From TMP-86 sp044226865 (GTDB taxonomy: Bacteria > Pseudomonadota > Gammaproteobacteria > Steroidobacterales > Steroidobacteraceae): a stretch of 64,000 bases of DNA. The stretch spans positions 248,001 through 312,000 of the forward strand of contig JBGAGE010000003.1 in the NCBI GenBank assembly GCA_044226865.1, read 5' to 3'. A program made the translations under genes and the position numbers. Positions 43,403 to 50,510 of this stretch are shown here, one piece after another (positions within the stretch are counted from its first letter, which is position 1; each line of letters opens with the position of its first letter). The notes under the pieces are model-generated. The model made no database searches. It saw only the letters and a program-made list of their open reading frames with translations, and had not been told where the DNA came from.

Positions 43403-43969
43403 CTATTCTGAAATTTCGATCTTAGGAAAACGCAACCAGCTTCTTTCGACTGAGGGAACAGGAGCAAGCAGCAGTGCCCGGCCTCCACTCCATTCGAACC
43501 GCCTCAACACCAGTGCTCCGTCGTTCGATCGGCTTAAGCCTATTCGTACGCTCGTTCCGCGGGCCATACCGCCGTCATTAATCATTCTTGAGTCGCTCGG
43601 GCCAATGGTGAATTCTCCCCCTTTGCAGTTCCCGAGCTTCTTGAACTCAGCCATTCCTACGGGCTGTTTACCGTTGTACGCCGTAATTGTGAGTTTCTCG
43701 GCATCTACGCGCAGAACAACCCGTTCCGCCGGCATCGTTAGCCGCGATACACCAACCACTCGAGTTAACTGCACATAATCGGTGTCAGCAGGCTGTCGAG
43801 TAGTCTGTCGAGCAGATCCAAGTTCTGAGAACGCGCCGTTTAGATCAGGGCAATCGTTCTCGGGCAAATCGAGTCTCGCAGCCCAACTACCGGGATACTC
43901 GGGGAGACGGATGCAACCGCTCAGGAGCGCGTACGTGGCGCCTAACGCAATATAACGAATCCATGTCAT
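43403..43969 (-). CDS. hypothetical lipoprotein of the cassette-like array
   Basis: Encodes 188 aa from ATG 43969. The signal MTWIRYIALGATYALLSGC ends in a lipobox (LSGC, Cys at residue 19). The mature protein is mostly beta (RVVLRVDAEKLTITAYNGKQ, EFTIGPSDSRMINDGG, ALVLRRFEWSGGRALLLAPV), perhaps a small barrel or sandwich. No family recognised. GTTAGGC lies inside the signal-peptide codons (43940-43946), so the exact start is less sure than usual. Confidence 0.65.
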   Translation of the reverse strand: MTWIRYIALGATYALLSGCIRLPEYPGSWAARLDLPENDCPDLNGAFSELGSARQTTRQPADTDYVQLTRVVGVSRLTMPAERVVLRVDAEKLTITAYNGKQPVGMAEFKKLGNCKGGEFTIGPSDSRMINDGGMARGTSVRIGLSRSNDGALVLRRFEWSGGRALLLAPVPSVERSWLRFPKIEISE

Positions 43970-44046
43970 GCAAATAGCTTTGGACGCAATCTGTTAATCG
44001 CAATTGCAACATCGGAGTTCTGACCGGTCAAGGATCAATGCCCGGA

Positions 44047-44078
44047 AGCGGTCTCATTTTGTTGGCCGCTTTGGGTCA
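44047..44078. repeat. array repeat copy R2 (32 bp)
   Basis: Starts AGCGGTC, ends GGCCGCTTTGGGTCA. It lies 28 bp beyond the stop of the gene ending at 44107. AAGCGG and CCGCTT form a 6-bp inverted repeat in this copy. Confidence 0.77.
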
Positions 44079-44106
44079 AATTCAGCCGGGTGCACCGCCA
44101 AGCGAA

Positions 44107-44532
44107 CTATCGAGGGTCTGCTACGCACAAGCCTTCGGAACTAACAGGATCAAATCGAATGGACGATATTCCGATTTGAACCTCTTTGGCATGGAATTGG
44201 GCTTCAGTCAGAGGACCCACGACATGGCGAGTCTTCGTATCGATGACCCAATATTCGAGAATACCGAGATTCTGCTTCCGCGAGAGAAAATTGCCCGCGA
44301 TAGGGTGGCGCGTTGCAACGATCCAATTGGCTTGACACCCTACCGCTTCGACGCCATCAGGGACTACCGGGTCCGATCCCTTCTCGGCACGTAAGTCCCA
44401 AATGGAGGTTTCTTCGGAAGAATCGATAGCCCAGGCCCTGTAATCAGAGGGTAGTCGCGTGTCAACAACGTCCCCGCACCCGCCACATGCAATCGCCGCA
44501 ACAACGCAACATGTCTTGCGCAGGATGCCCAA
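44107..44532 (-). CDS. hypothetical lipoprotein, first gene of the cassette-like array
   Basis: Encodes 141 aa from TTG 44532. GTTAGGC lies a few bases upstream (minus-strand reading of 44539-44545), serving as a weak ribosome site. The signal LRKTCCVVAAIACGGCGDV has several possible lipobox Cys residues. The mature part contains YRAWAIDSSEETSIWDLRAE and WVIDTKTRHVVGPLTEAQFH, with no recognised domain. It is the array gene nearest the recombinase. Confidence 0.58.
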   Translation of the reverse strand: MGILRKTCCVVAAIACGGCGDVVDTRLPSDYRAWAIDSSEETSIWDLRAEKGSDPVVPDGVEAVGCQANWIVATRHPIAGNFLSRKQNLGILEYWVIDTKTRHVVGPLTEAQFHAKEVQIGISSIRFDPVSSEGLCVADPR

Positions 44533-44592
44533 GCTAAGGCCTAACGATCCATCTGGGCGTCGCACACGGTATCCGACTGCACAAACCAAGCA

Positions 44593-44619
44593 GATATACG
44601 GGCGCTATGACTGTGTCAA
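44593..44619 (-). promoter_or_regulatory. possible promoter reading into the array
   Basis: On the minus strand TTGACA (44614-44619) is followed after 15 bases by TATATC (44593-44598); the alternative TATCTG gives 17-base spacing. It lies about 60 bp before the first array gene, between that gene and repeat R1. That is where a common cassette promoter would be expected. Confidence 0.35.
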
Positions 44620-44698
44620 TTAACAAAACTGGCTCCTCCTTAAGCGGGCAGCTGTACTACATCAGCGGCCGAGTTCGACGTCAATCAGTCGTCCCGAA

Positions 44699-44730
44699 AG
44701 CAGACGCTCGTGCACTTCCGCTATGGGTCA
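44699..44730. repeat. array repeat copy R1 (32 bp), nearest the recombinase
   Basis: Starts AGCAGAC, ends TTCCGCTATGGGTCA. No array gene ends to its right. Instead it lies 134 bp upstream of the recombinase start, the position that an attachment site would have in an integron. Confidence 0.72.
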
Positions 44731-44834
44731 AAGTTACCCGTTCGGCCAAGCCAGCAAAACCCCAACTGTAAAATGGCGGAATGCAGATCTGCCGACCGCT
44801 AGGTATGACCCCAGGCCGGTGACTTTCACCCTTG

Positions 44835-44861
44835 GAACTCCTCCCCCAATTGCAGGAGTTC
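44835..44861 (+). promoter_or_regulatory. hairpin covering the recombinase ribosome-binding site
   Basis: GAACTCCT (44835-44842) and AGGAGTTC (44854-44861) form a perfect 8-bp stem with an 11-base loop. The AGGAG in the right arm is the ribosome-binding site, seven to eleven bases before ATG 44865. In the folded RNA it is paired, so translation should be low by default. Confidence 0.6.
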
Positions 44862-44864
44862 AAT

Positions 44865-45491
44865 ATGTCGCCATCCAACGTTGAATCGAGACGCATCAGT
44901 CCGTGGAACAAGGGCAAGCTCGTCGGTCAGAAGGCGCCTCTCAAACTGCGGGACATCTGGGCAATTCGGGTCCGGCTCGAATTGGCCAACCGGAGACGCG
45001 AGCTCGCACTCTTCAACTTGGCGATCGACAGCAAATTGCGTGGCTGTGATCTCGTCCAGCTGCGGGTGCGGGACGTTGCGCATGGCGACCGAATCGCAGC
45101 GCGGGCGATCGTCATGCAACAGAAGACACGCCGACCTGTGCAGTTCGAAATCACCGAACCTACGAGAAAGTCCCTGTCTGCATGGATCCAGCATGCCAGC
45201 CTGCATGTAGACGACTATCTGTTTCCAAGCCGGTTGCGGGACGCCCGTCACCTCTCAACCAGGCAATACGCCCGGATCGTCGGTGCCTGGGTCAAGGAAA
45301 TCGGTTTGGACGCCGGCGCCTACGGTACCCATACGATGCGACGGACGAAGGCTTCGCTCATTTATCGACGGACCAAGAATCTTCGCGCAGTGCAGTTGCT
45401 GCTCGGTCACACCAAATTGGAGAGCACCGTTCGATACCTCGGAATTGAGGTCGATGACGCGCTTGAAATGGCAGAGCAGACTGAAGTTTGA
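44865..45491 (+). CDS. small tyrosine recombinase adjacent to the cassette-like array
   Basis: Encodes 208 aa from ATG 44865. The catalytic set is complete: Arg59 (SKLRGCDL), Lys87 (QQKTRRP), His156-x-x-Arg159 (GTHTMRRTKA), His182 (LLGHTKLE) and Tyr191 (VRYLGIE). The N-terminal DNA-binding part is very short (about 50 residues, PWNKGKLVGQKAPLKLRD), much smaller than in phage integrases or IntI, and the IntI-specific insertion is absent. I recognise the family as short solitary recombinases of mobile DNA with no defined substrate that I know of. It is divergent from the array genes and convergent with the relaxase gene. The element integrase at 49228 is a different protein. Confidence 0.88.
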   Translation: MSPSNVESRRISPWNKGKLVGQKAPLKLRDIWAIRVRLELANRRRELALFNLAIDSKLRGCDLVQLRVRDVAHGDRIAARAIVMQQKTRRPVQFEITEPTRKSLSAWIQHASLHVDDYLFPSRLRDARHLSTRQYARIVGAWVKEIGLDAGAYGTHTMRRTKASLIYRRTKNLRAVQLLLGHTKLESTVRYLGIEVDDALEMAEQTEV

Positions 45492-45558
45492 ACAATCGCA
45501 ACGGCGGCAGGTGTACCGTCACGGCCGCCGTCGCTTTGAGATTCGTCAAGTCCGATCT

Positions 45559-47505
45559 TTAGATGGATAGTCCACGAGACCTTCCGATGTCCCAACTGAC
45601 ACCCGACCCGTGAATGGTGGCGGACAGCGAGTGACCCAGGCGTTTATCAATCACTGGCCGCCATGGCACCAGCGAAAATCCCACCCCATCGTCCAGCACG
45701 GCGAATTTGCCGCTGGCCAGGTGCACCGACTGCCGGTAGGTGCCGGTCACTCGAACGCCGGCGCCGGCTGGGCGGTACTGGAGGCCGGTGGATCGCTCAA
45801 GACCTGCCGCCGTAGCCTCGAGCTCCTTGTCTTTGAGCCGACCCAGGAGGTTGGAAGTGAGAAGCACCTTCGCTCCCTGGCGGTGCGCCAGTCCCTGGTC
45901 GATCAACACCTGTTGGCGCCCCTGCATCGCCGCAGCCAGTTCCCGCCCGAACTCCGTTGCCGGCGGCTGAGCATTGGCGATGAGCTGCTGATCCAGCCAG
46001 GTAGCCCCGATTGCCGTCCGCTGTCGGTCGATCGACATCGGCGTCAGGACTCGGATCTCGGCTCCTCCGCTCCGTTGTCGATCGTATTGCACGCCACGAG
46101 CCGCGAGGTCTGGCGGCACACGCCAGACACCCTCCTCCAGGCGTTCGACGATCTTCGCCCGCCTGAGGGCCTCTAATCGTCTCACGTGGGATTGGATGAA
46201 CTCCGCCGAGTCGATGCCTTCAGGGTTCGCCGCGGCCATCTGCCGCCGGTGTGTCTCCGTGCGGTAGATACCCTCCCTGGCCACCGCAGCGACGTTGAGG
46301 TCGACGGTGCGTTCGCGGGCCGGAGCGATCCTCACAATGGCGCCCGTCGGAAAATTGGCCAGCGGCACGGCAGCGTCAATGGGCACATAGTGGGTATGGC
46401 CGTCCATCGCCTCGATCAACAGGTACCCGCGATCTGATGGCTCCTTGTGAAGCCCCTTGGCGGCCACGCGACCAACGATCGCGTGGGACAAATTGTCAGG
46501 GTCCAGGATTTGGTACTCCCCTGCCCGACCATGGGCGCGTTGCAGCGTGCGGATGATATCCCCCCGCTCGCCCATCTCCAGAAGCGTCTGCCGAAGACCG
46601 GGCACCCACTGCCAATGATCGCCATCCACTTGTGGGGTGAGACCCATCCGGTCAAGCACCTGCAATCGTCCCAGGCATCGAGCGCGCGTCGGTGGATCCA
46701 GATCGGCAAGGCTGGCACGGTCGACGTTCCCCCCGACCGCGTGACGTTCCAGCAGCGCATCGATGCCGGTCCAGCGCTCGGCGGTGACCTGCCGGTTCCA
46801 GTCGGCCTGGATCTCCAATTCGGTCCGAGGTCCCAGCCATTCGGTGGCGATCTCCGCGGCACGCATACGCACCCCCCGGGTCAGATACTCCCGATCAATC
46901 AGCAGGTCTGACCCGGCCTGGTCCTTGCCGCGGATCAGCAGATGGGTGTGCGGGTGCCCGGTATCCCAGTGGTCGACCGCCACCCAGTCCAATCGGGTTT
47001 GAAGGTCGGCTTCCATTTGCTTCATGAGGGAGCGGGTGAAGGCCTTCAGATCTTCGAGCTCCGCCCCCTCCTCGGGCGATACGATCATCCGGAACTGGTG
47101 GCGGTCATCCTTGCAACGCTCGGCAAACGCCTTACAGTCGACCTGGTCCGCGTCGCGTCCGTATGCCCTGCCCGGCTCTCCATCCGCGCCCACGCCTTCG
47201 CGCTCGAGGTATCGCACGTGTGCCCTCGTCACGCTTGTCTTGCCGCCGATCTTGACGTGCCGGACCTTGACCGCCACGCGCCGGGACCGCAACCCGAAGG
47301 ACTGACCCGCCACCCGAGCGGCGACTCGCCCCCGGCCATGGCGGGGACCGCGCCGGGATGTCTTCGTTCCTCCGACCTTTGCCGCGCCGGATCCTGTCCT
47401 GTGAATCAGGGTTCTGACTTGCCGGACAAACGAGGGAGGAGCGGCGCCGTTCGCCCGCGGCGGTTTCAACCTCGGTGCAAATTCGTCGTCGCGTTTTTCA
47501 GCCAT
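45559..47505 (-). CDS. MOB relaxase with DUF3363-type C-terminal region
   Basis: Encodes 648 aa. The N-terminal relaxase domain (about residues 80-230) includes RHVKIGGKTSVTRAHVRYLE and FRMIVSPEEGAELEDL. The metal-binding HxH motif is DTGHPHTHLLIRGKD at about 182-196. A long C-terminal region with EYLTRGVRMRAAEIATEWLG and GYLLIEAMDGHTHYVPI fits relaxases annotated with DUF3363. It nicks oriT to start DNA transfer. No coupling protein or mating-pair genes follow, so transfer would need a helper element. Confidence 0.88.
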   Translation of the reverse strand: MAEKRDDEFAPRLKPPRANGAAPPSFVRQVRTLIHRTGSGAAKVGGTKTSRRGPRHGRGRVAARVAGQSFGLRSRRVAVKVRHVKIGGKTSVTRAHVRYLEREGVGADGEPGRAYGRDADQVDCKAFAERCKDDRHQFRMIVSPEEGAELEDLKAFTRSLMKQMEADLQTRLDWVAVDHWDTGHPHTHLLIRGKDQAGSDLLIDREYLTRGVRMRAAEIATEWLGPRTELEIQADWNRQVTAERWTGIDALLERHAVGGNVDRASLADLDPPTRARCLGRLQVLDRMGLTPQVDGDHWQWVPGLRQTLLEMGERGDIIRTLQRAHGRAGEYQILDPDNLSHAIVGRVAAKGLHKEPSDRGYLLIEAMDGHTHYVPIDAAVPLANFPTGAIVRIAPARERTVDLNVAAVAREGIYRTETHRRQMAAANPEGIDSAEFIQSHVRRLEALRRAKIVERLEEGVWRVPPDLAARGVQYDRQRSGGAEIRVLTPMSIDRQRTAIGATWLDQQLIANAQPPATEFGRELAAAMQGRQQVLIDQGLAHRQGAKVLLTSNLLGRLKDKELEATAAGLERSTGLQYRPAGAGVRVTGTYRQSVHLASGKFAVLDDGVGFSLVPWRPVIDKRLGHSLSATIHGSGVSWDIGRSRGLSI

Positions 47506-47712
47506 CGTTCGCTCCAGAGTTCATCGTCGTCAATTACCCTCTGTGGCTCGCGCAGACTCGTTGATTGACTTGGGTTTTCAGCAAAACGGCACTGCGCGAG
47601 AAATTGCGATGAGGCGCACCAACCCCTTGTGCAGACAGGAACTTTGGGAACGCATGAGGCGTTCCTTTAATCTTGCTTCACATTTCATTGCAAGGTTCAC
47701 CCCATCGATTCT
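47506..47712. promoter_or_regulatory. intergenic region before the relaxase gene, possible oriT
   Basis: This 207-bp gap lies directly upstream of the relaxase gene, the usual oriT position. It holds one clean hairpin: GGAACGC (47647-47653), loop ATGAG, GCGTTCC (47659-47665), then TTTAATCTT on the plus strand. The hairpin could be the oriT inverted repeat or a terminator. No nic-site consensus can be assigned. Confidence 0.4.
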
Positions 47713-48363
47713 CTACGTGGATTCCTCAATCACCTGTCGTATGACCGACTCATAACCTGAAAATCTCAACGCCAATGGCGTCAGGCGATTAAGCGCATCG
47801 GGATCATGTGCGTAACGCTTTCCCAGATCACTGCGAAGAAGCCATGCGATGAGTTCGGCGCTCGCCTTCTCCGTCGCGTGCGCACTTCCATGCGCGGCGC
47901 GGTTTTGAAGATATTGAGAAGTTGGAGAAGATTCGTACGGCGCCGCCGGACGGTCAGTCCGTTCAGACCGTACGCTCGACGCGTTGCGACCATACAGTCG
48001 ACGAGCCGCATGACGATTCGACTGTACGGCCAGCTCGGACGGTAACCCCTTTGCATCGGCACTGAATTGAGCGGCGAGTTCATCCGGGATCGCAGCTTCG
48101 AATGAGCGGCTGCGCGAGTACCGGGAATGCGGGGAAGCGATCAGCCAGCCTGCCACGATCGCCGCCTGACGGTGCTTTGCCACAGTGCCTTTGTCCAGGC
48201 CGGCGGCCTCCGCCAATCGCCTGACACCCACCCAGCAGCTTCCGCCCTCCCGGTTCATGAACCTCATGTGAGAGAAAAGCACGAGGCGCGTCGTTGCCGG
48301 CAAATGTTTGGAGCCAGTGAACGCCCGCATCCACGCGAAAAGGTCGCGGCACCGCTGCGCCAT
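47713..48363 (-). CDS. winged-helix DNA-binding protein of the element
   Basis: Encodes 216 aa. The N-terminal 80 residues form a GntR-like or replication-protein-like winged helix (TTRLVLFSHMRFMNREGGSC, GVRRLAEAAGLDKGTVAKHR, AAIVAGWLIASPHSR). A Ser/Arg-rich linker and a helical C-terminal part (ELIAWLLRSDLGKRYAHDPD) follow. It may control transfer or replication of the element. It lies 22 bp downstream of the AlpA-like gene in the same direction. Confidence 0.68.
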   Translation of the reverse strand: MAQRCRDLFAWMRAFTGSKHLPATTRLVLFSHMRFMNREGGSCWVGVRRLAEAAGLDKGTVAKHRQAAIVAGWLIASPHSRYSRSRSFEAAIPDELAAQFSADAKGLPSELAVQSNRHAARRLYGRNASSVRSERTDRPAAPYESSPTSQYLQNRAAHGSAHATEKASAELIAWLLRSDLGKRYAHDPDALNRLTPLALRFSGYESVIRQVIEEST

Positions 48364-48385
48364 CGCCGCCGAAGAAATGCCGAAG

Positions 48386-48574
48386 CTAGGCTTTCGAACT
48401 CACGTAGCGGCGCAGCTCATCGGCAGTGATGAACGTGCGCCGGCCGTCCTTCTGGATGGCGATCAATCCGTCGCGGATGCGCTCGTACAGCGTCGCGCGA
48501 CTGATGCGCAAGATATTCGCGGCCTCCGAAATCTCGAATCGAAGATGCGGCAAAGAAAGTTCGGGAGTGGACAT
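48386..48574 (-). CDS. AlpA-like/excisionase-type helix-turn-helix protein
   Basis: Encodes 62 aa from ATG 48574. MerR/excisionase-type motif: RFEISEAANILRISRATLYE (helix-turn-helix), then RIRDGLIAIQKDGRRTFITA (wing). Proteins of this type regulate integrase genes or act as excisionases of tRNA-integrated elements. It lies in the same direction as the integrase operon, past hicB and a 238-bp gap. Confidence 0.8.
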   Translation of the reverse strand: MSTPELSLPHLRFEISEAANILRISRATLYERIRDGLIAIQKDGRRTFITADELRRYVSSKA

Positions 48575-48760
48575 CGACGCCTCCATGTGGTCATGGGTAT
48601 GACCGTGGAAAATTGGAACAGCGTCCACTAGATAATCGCAATTCGCCGATCAGGCAATCCCTCGGGAATTCACTGGTCGCAAGCCAAATCTACGCTGGTC
48701 TACGATGCGACTCGACCAGATTCGCCATGGCGCGACTGACTGCGAAAATGCCCGAAGATT

Positions 48761-48775
48761 AATTTTTCAAAAATT
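48761..48775. repeat. AT-rich palindrome, possible operator
   Basis: AATTTTT-C-AAAAATT, a perfect 15-bp palindrome in the gap between hicB and the AlpA-like gene. The loop is too small for a hairpin, so a protein-binding site is more likely. It could serve HicB or the AlpA-like protein. Confidence 0.35.
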
Positions 48776-48812
48776 GCGGATTCTTAATGTAGGCGGGACT
48801 GGGGACAGCAAC

Positions 48813-49028
48813 TTACGCCGCGCGGACCTTGACGGTTTCGCTCTTCGAGGCGGGAGGGGGAACCAGTTCGCCAGCCTCGCGTAGCGATTCAATATGCAGT
48901 TCGATTCCTTCGCGGATCAGCTTCATGACCTCGCGACGCGTCTCGCCGACCGCCACGCATCCGGGCAAGTCCGGCACATAAGCTCCAAAGCTGCTTTTGC
49001 CTTTTTCGATGACAACTAGATATTCCAT
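48813..49028 (-). CDS. hicB: HicB-family antitoxin
   Basis: Encodes 71 aa from ATG 49028, with AGGA eight bases upstream; an ATG at 49043 that overlaps the hicA stop (ATGA) is the alternative. It has the HicB partial RNase-H-like fold: MEYLVVIEKGKSSFGAYVPD, LPGCVAVGETRREVMKLIRE, IELHIESLREAGE. It should neutralise the upstream HicA. There is no C-terminal DNA-binding domain, as in short HicB forms. Confidence 0.9.
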   Translation of the reverse strand: MEYLVVIEKGKSSFGAYVPDLPGCVAVGETRREVMKLIREGIELHIESLREAGELVPPPASKSETVKVRAA

Positions 49029-49039
49029 CGAATGATTCC

Positions 49040-49231
49040 TCATGTCCGCTTCAGTCCTGCCTGCTTAAGAATACTATTGAGCGTCCCGATTGGCACGTCC
49101 ACGCCGAGTTTTCCCGACACCGTCACGGTTCCGGGTTTGACCGAATGTCGAAATTGCCGATGACTGCCCTTTGTCCGGACGTGGGTCCAGCCGTCTTTCT
49201 CGAGCATGCGGATCACATCGCGCACTTTCAC
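49040..49231 (-). CDS. hicA: HicA-family mRNA interferase toxin
   Basis: Encodes 63 aa from GTG 49231. The dsRBD-like HicA fold shows KVRDVIRMLEKDGWTHVRTK, then GSHRQFRHS with the catalytic His (about residue 24), and VTVSGKLGVDVPIGTLNSIL. It cleaves mRNA when free of HicB. The start overlaps the integrase stop (GTGA), so toxin synthesis is coupled to integrase translation. Toxin-before-antitoxin order is normal for hicAB. Confidence 0.92.
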   Translation of the reverse strand: MKVRDVIRMLEKDGWTHVRTKGSHRQFRHSVKPGTVTVSGKLGVDVPIGTLNSILKQAGLKRT

Positions 49232-50376
49232 AGCATGCTGACCTTCGCCAACCGTTCGCGCGCCGTGGCGTGGACGAGGTGGCCGTAATATTTCTCAATC
49301 ATCATCACCGACGTGCCGACCAACTTGGCGACTTCGAGCGTGCTCATGCCGTCCAACAGTGCCTGGGTAATCCAGCTATGCCGCAGCGTGTACAAGCACG
49401 TCCCGGCGGGAAGCTCGGCTCGGACCGCCGCATCCCGCACGAGTTCGTCCCAGTCGCTATGACCCCACCGCCGGCCGTCGTCGCGGACGAGCAGATGCGC
49501 ATCGGGTTCTCGGGAGGTCGTCAGATCCGAGAAGAATCCGGCGGCCTCGACCGATAGCACGATCGGTCGCGCCCCGGTCTTGCCTGTCACGGTCAATACG
49601 GCCGTTCGCGGGTCAAATTGTCGGCACAGCGCTCCAACCAGCTCGCCAGCGCGGCAGCCCGTATACATCGCGGCCGAGAGCAGGTTTCGCAATCCCCCTC
49701 CCGTGGCAGCCAGCAGCGCCCGCCGCTGCGCAAGATCGAGGAACAGGTCGCGCCGTTTGGCGGCGCCCTTGAAGGGTTTCACGTCCCGCCAGGCGCTGGC
49801 CTTTTCAACGCTGACGACTTTTCGCGCCACCGCCAGATTCAAGGCGGCGTTCAAGGCGATTTGTGTTCGATTGACGCTCGCCTTGCTCAAGCCGGCGACC
49901 ACCAGAGACTCCCGCCACTCCCGAACCTGGGTACTGCGCAATTTCGCCAATAGAACGCCGGCAATGCGATTGGGCGGGCGATCCTTGCCGTCGCCGTACA
50001 CCGTCCTCTGAAAGCGCTTGTCGGCGTCGTGGGCGGTGGCCTCACCCTTCTCCCGGCGCCGGTCGGTCACATAATCCCGGCAAGCCGTTTCGACCGTAGC
50101 CTCGCCCTGATCGGTCTGCCCGGTAATGCCGGCATCCAGGTCCTTGAACCACGACCGCGCCGCTTCCGCCGCCTGGTCGAACTCGAAGGCGTCCGACAGC
50201 TCTCCCAAGGTCTTGGATACGGGCTTCGCGTCCTCCGGGTGATATCGCGCCACCCAGGAGCCCGAGCTGTCGCCCAATTTCCGATAACCGAGAAAGCGTC
50301 CCTTCGACAGGCGCGCGAAGTACGGCGCCGGCCGCGGATCCAGGCGGCCCCTGCCTATTTTGGTATCTATTCTCAC
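49228..50376 (-). CDS. tyrosine integrase of the tRNA-Val element
   Basis: Encodes 382 aa from GTG 50376. An in-frame TAG lies immediately upstream, so a longer start is impossible. The N-terminal arm-binding and core-binding regions (to about residue 190) are followed by the catalytic domain: MYTGCRAGELVGALCRQFDP (Arg about 240), VLTVTGKTGARPIVL (Lys about 260), LYTLRHSWITQALLDGMS (about 336) and IEKYYGHL with the nucleophile Tyr at about 365. It recombines the tRNA-Val sites at each end. It lies 135 bp from attR, as usual for such elements. Confidence 0.92.
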   Translation of the reverse strand: MRIDTKIGRGRLDPRPAPYFARLSKGRFLGYRKLGDSSGSWVARYHPEDAKPVSKTLGELSDAFEFDQAAEAARSWFKDLDAGITGQTDQGEATVETACRDYVTDRRREKGEATAHDADKRFQRTVYGDGKDRPPNRIAGVLLAKLRSTQVREWRESLVVAGLSKASVNRTQIALNAALNLAVARKVVSVEKASAWRDVKPFKGAAKRRDLFLDLAQRRALLAATGGGLRNLLSAAMYTGCRAGELVGALCRQFDPRTAVLTVTGKTGARPIVLSVEAAGFFSDLTTSREPDAHLLVRDDGRRWGHSDWDELVRDAAVRAELPAGTCLYTLRHSWITQALLDGMSTLEVAKLVGTSVMMIEKYYGHLVHATARERLAKVSML

Positions 50377-50388
50377 CTAAAACGTCCG

Positions 50389-50408
50389 TGTGAAATCCAT
50401 GTGAAAAA
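50389..50408 (+). repeat. right arm-type integrase site (tandem TGTGAAA)
   Basis: TGTGAAA, four bases, then TGTGAAAAA, identical in layout to 38454-38473. It lies just upstream of the integrase start, so binding here could also repress the gene. Confidence 0.55.
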
Positions 50409-50510
50409 TACTAGCACGGATCGACTCGGACGGTCGTGTTCAAAAACCCCGTGTTTTAAAGGATTTCAGATACATAGCTGGACGAGCGCCGACGCCCAAA
50501 GGGGTGTTTT

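Noticed and set aside
42131..44730. CRISPR array
   Set aside because: The repeats are diverged, 300-1800 bp apart and separated by genes rather than by uniform spacers. No cas genes are present.
39622..45491. A classical class 1 or chromosomal integron
   Set aside because: The recombinase lacks the IntI-specific insertion and is far shorter, and the repeats do not fold as attC with paired R and L boxes. Only the layout is integron-like.
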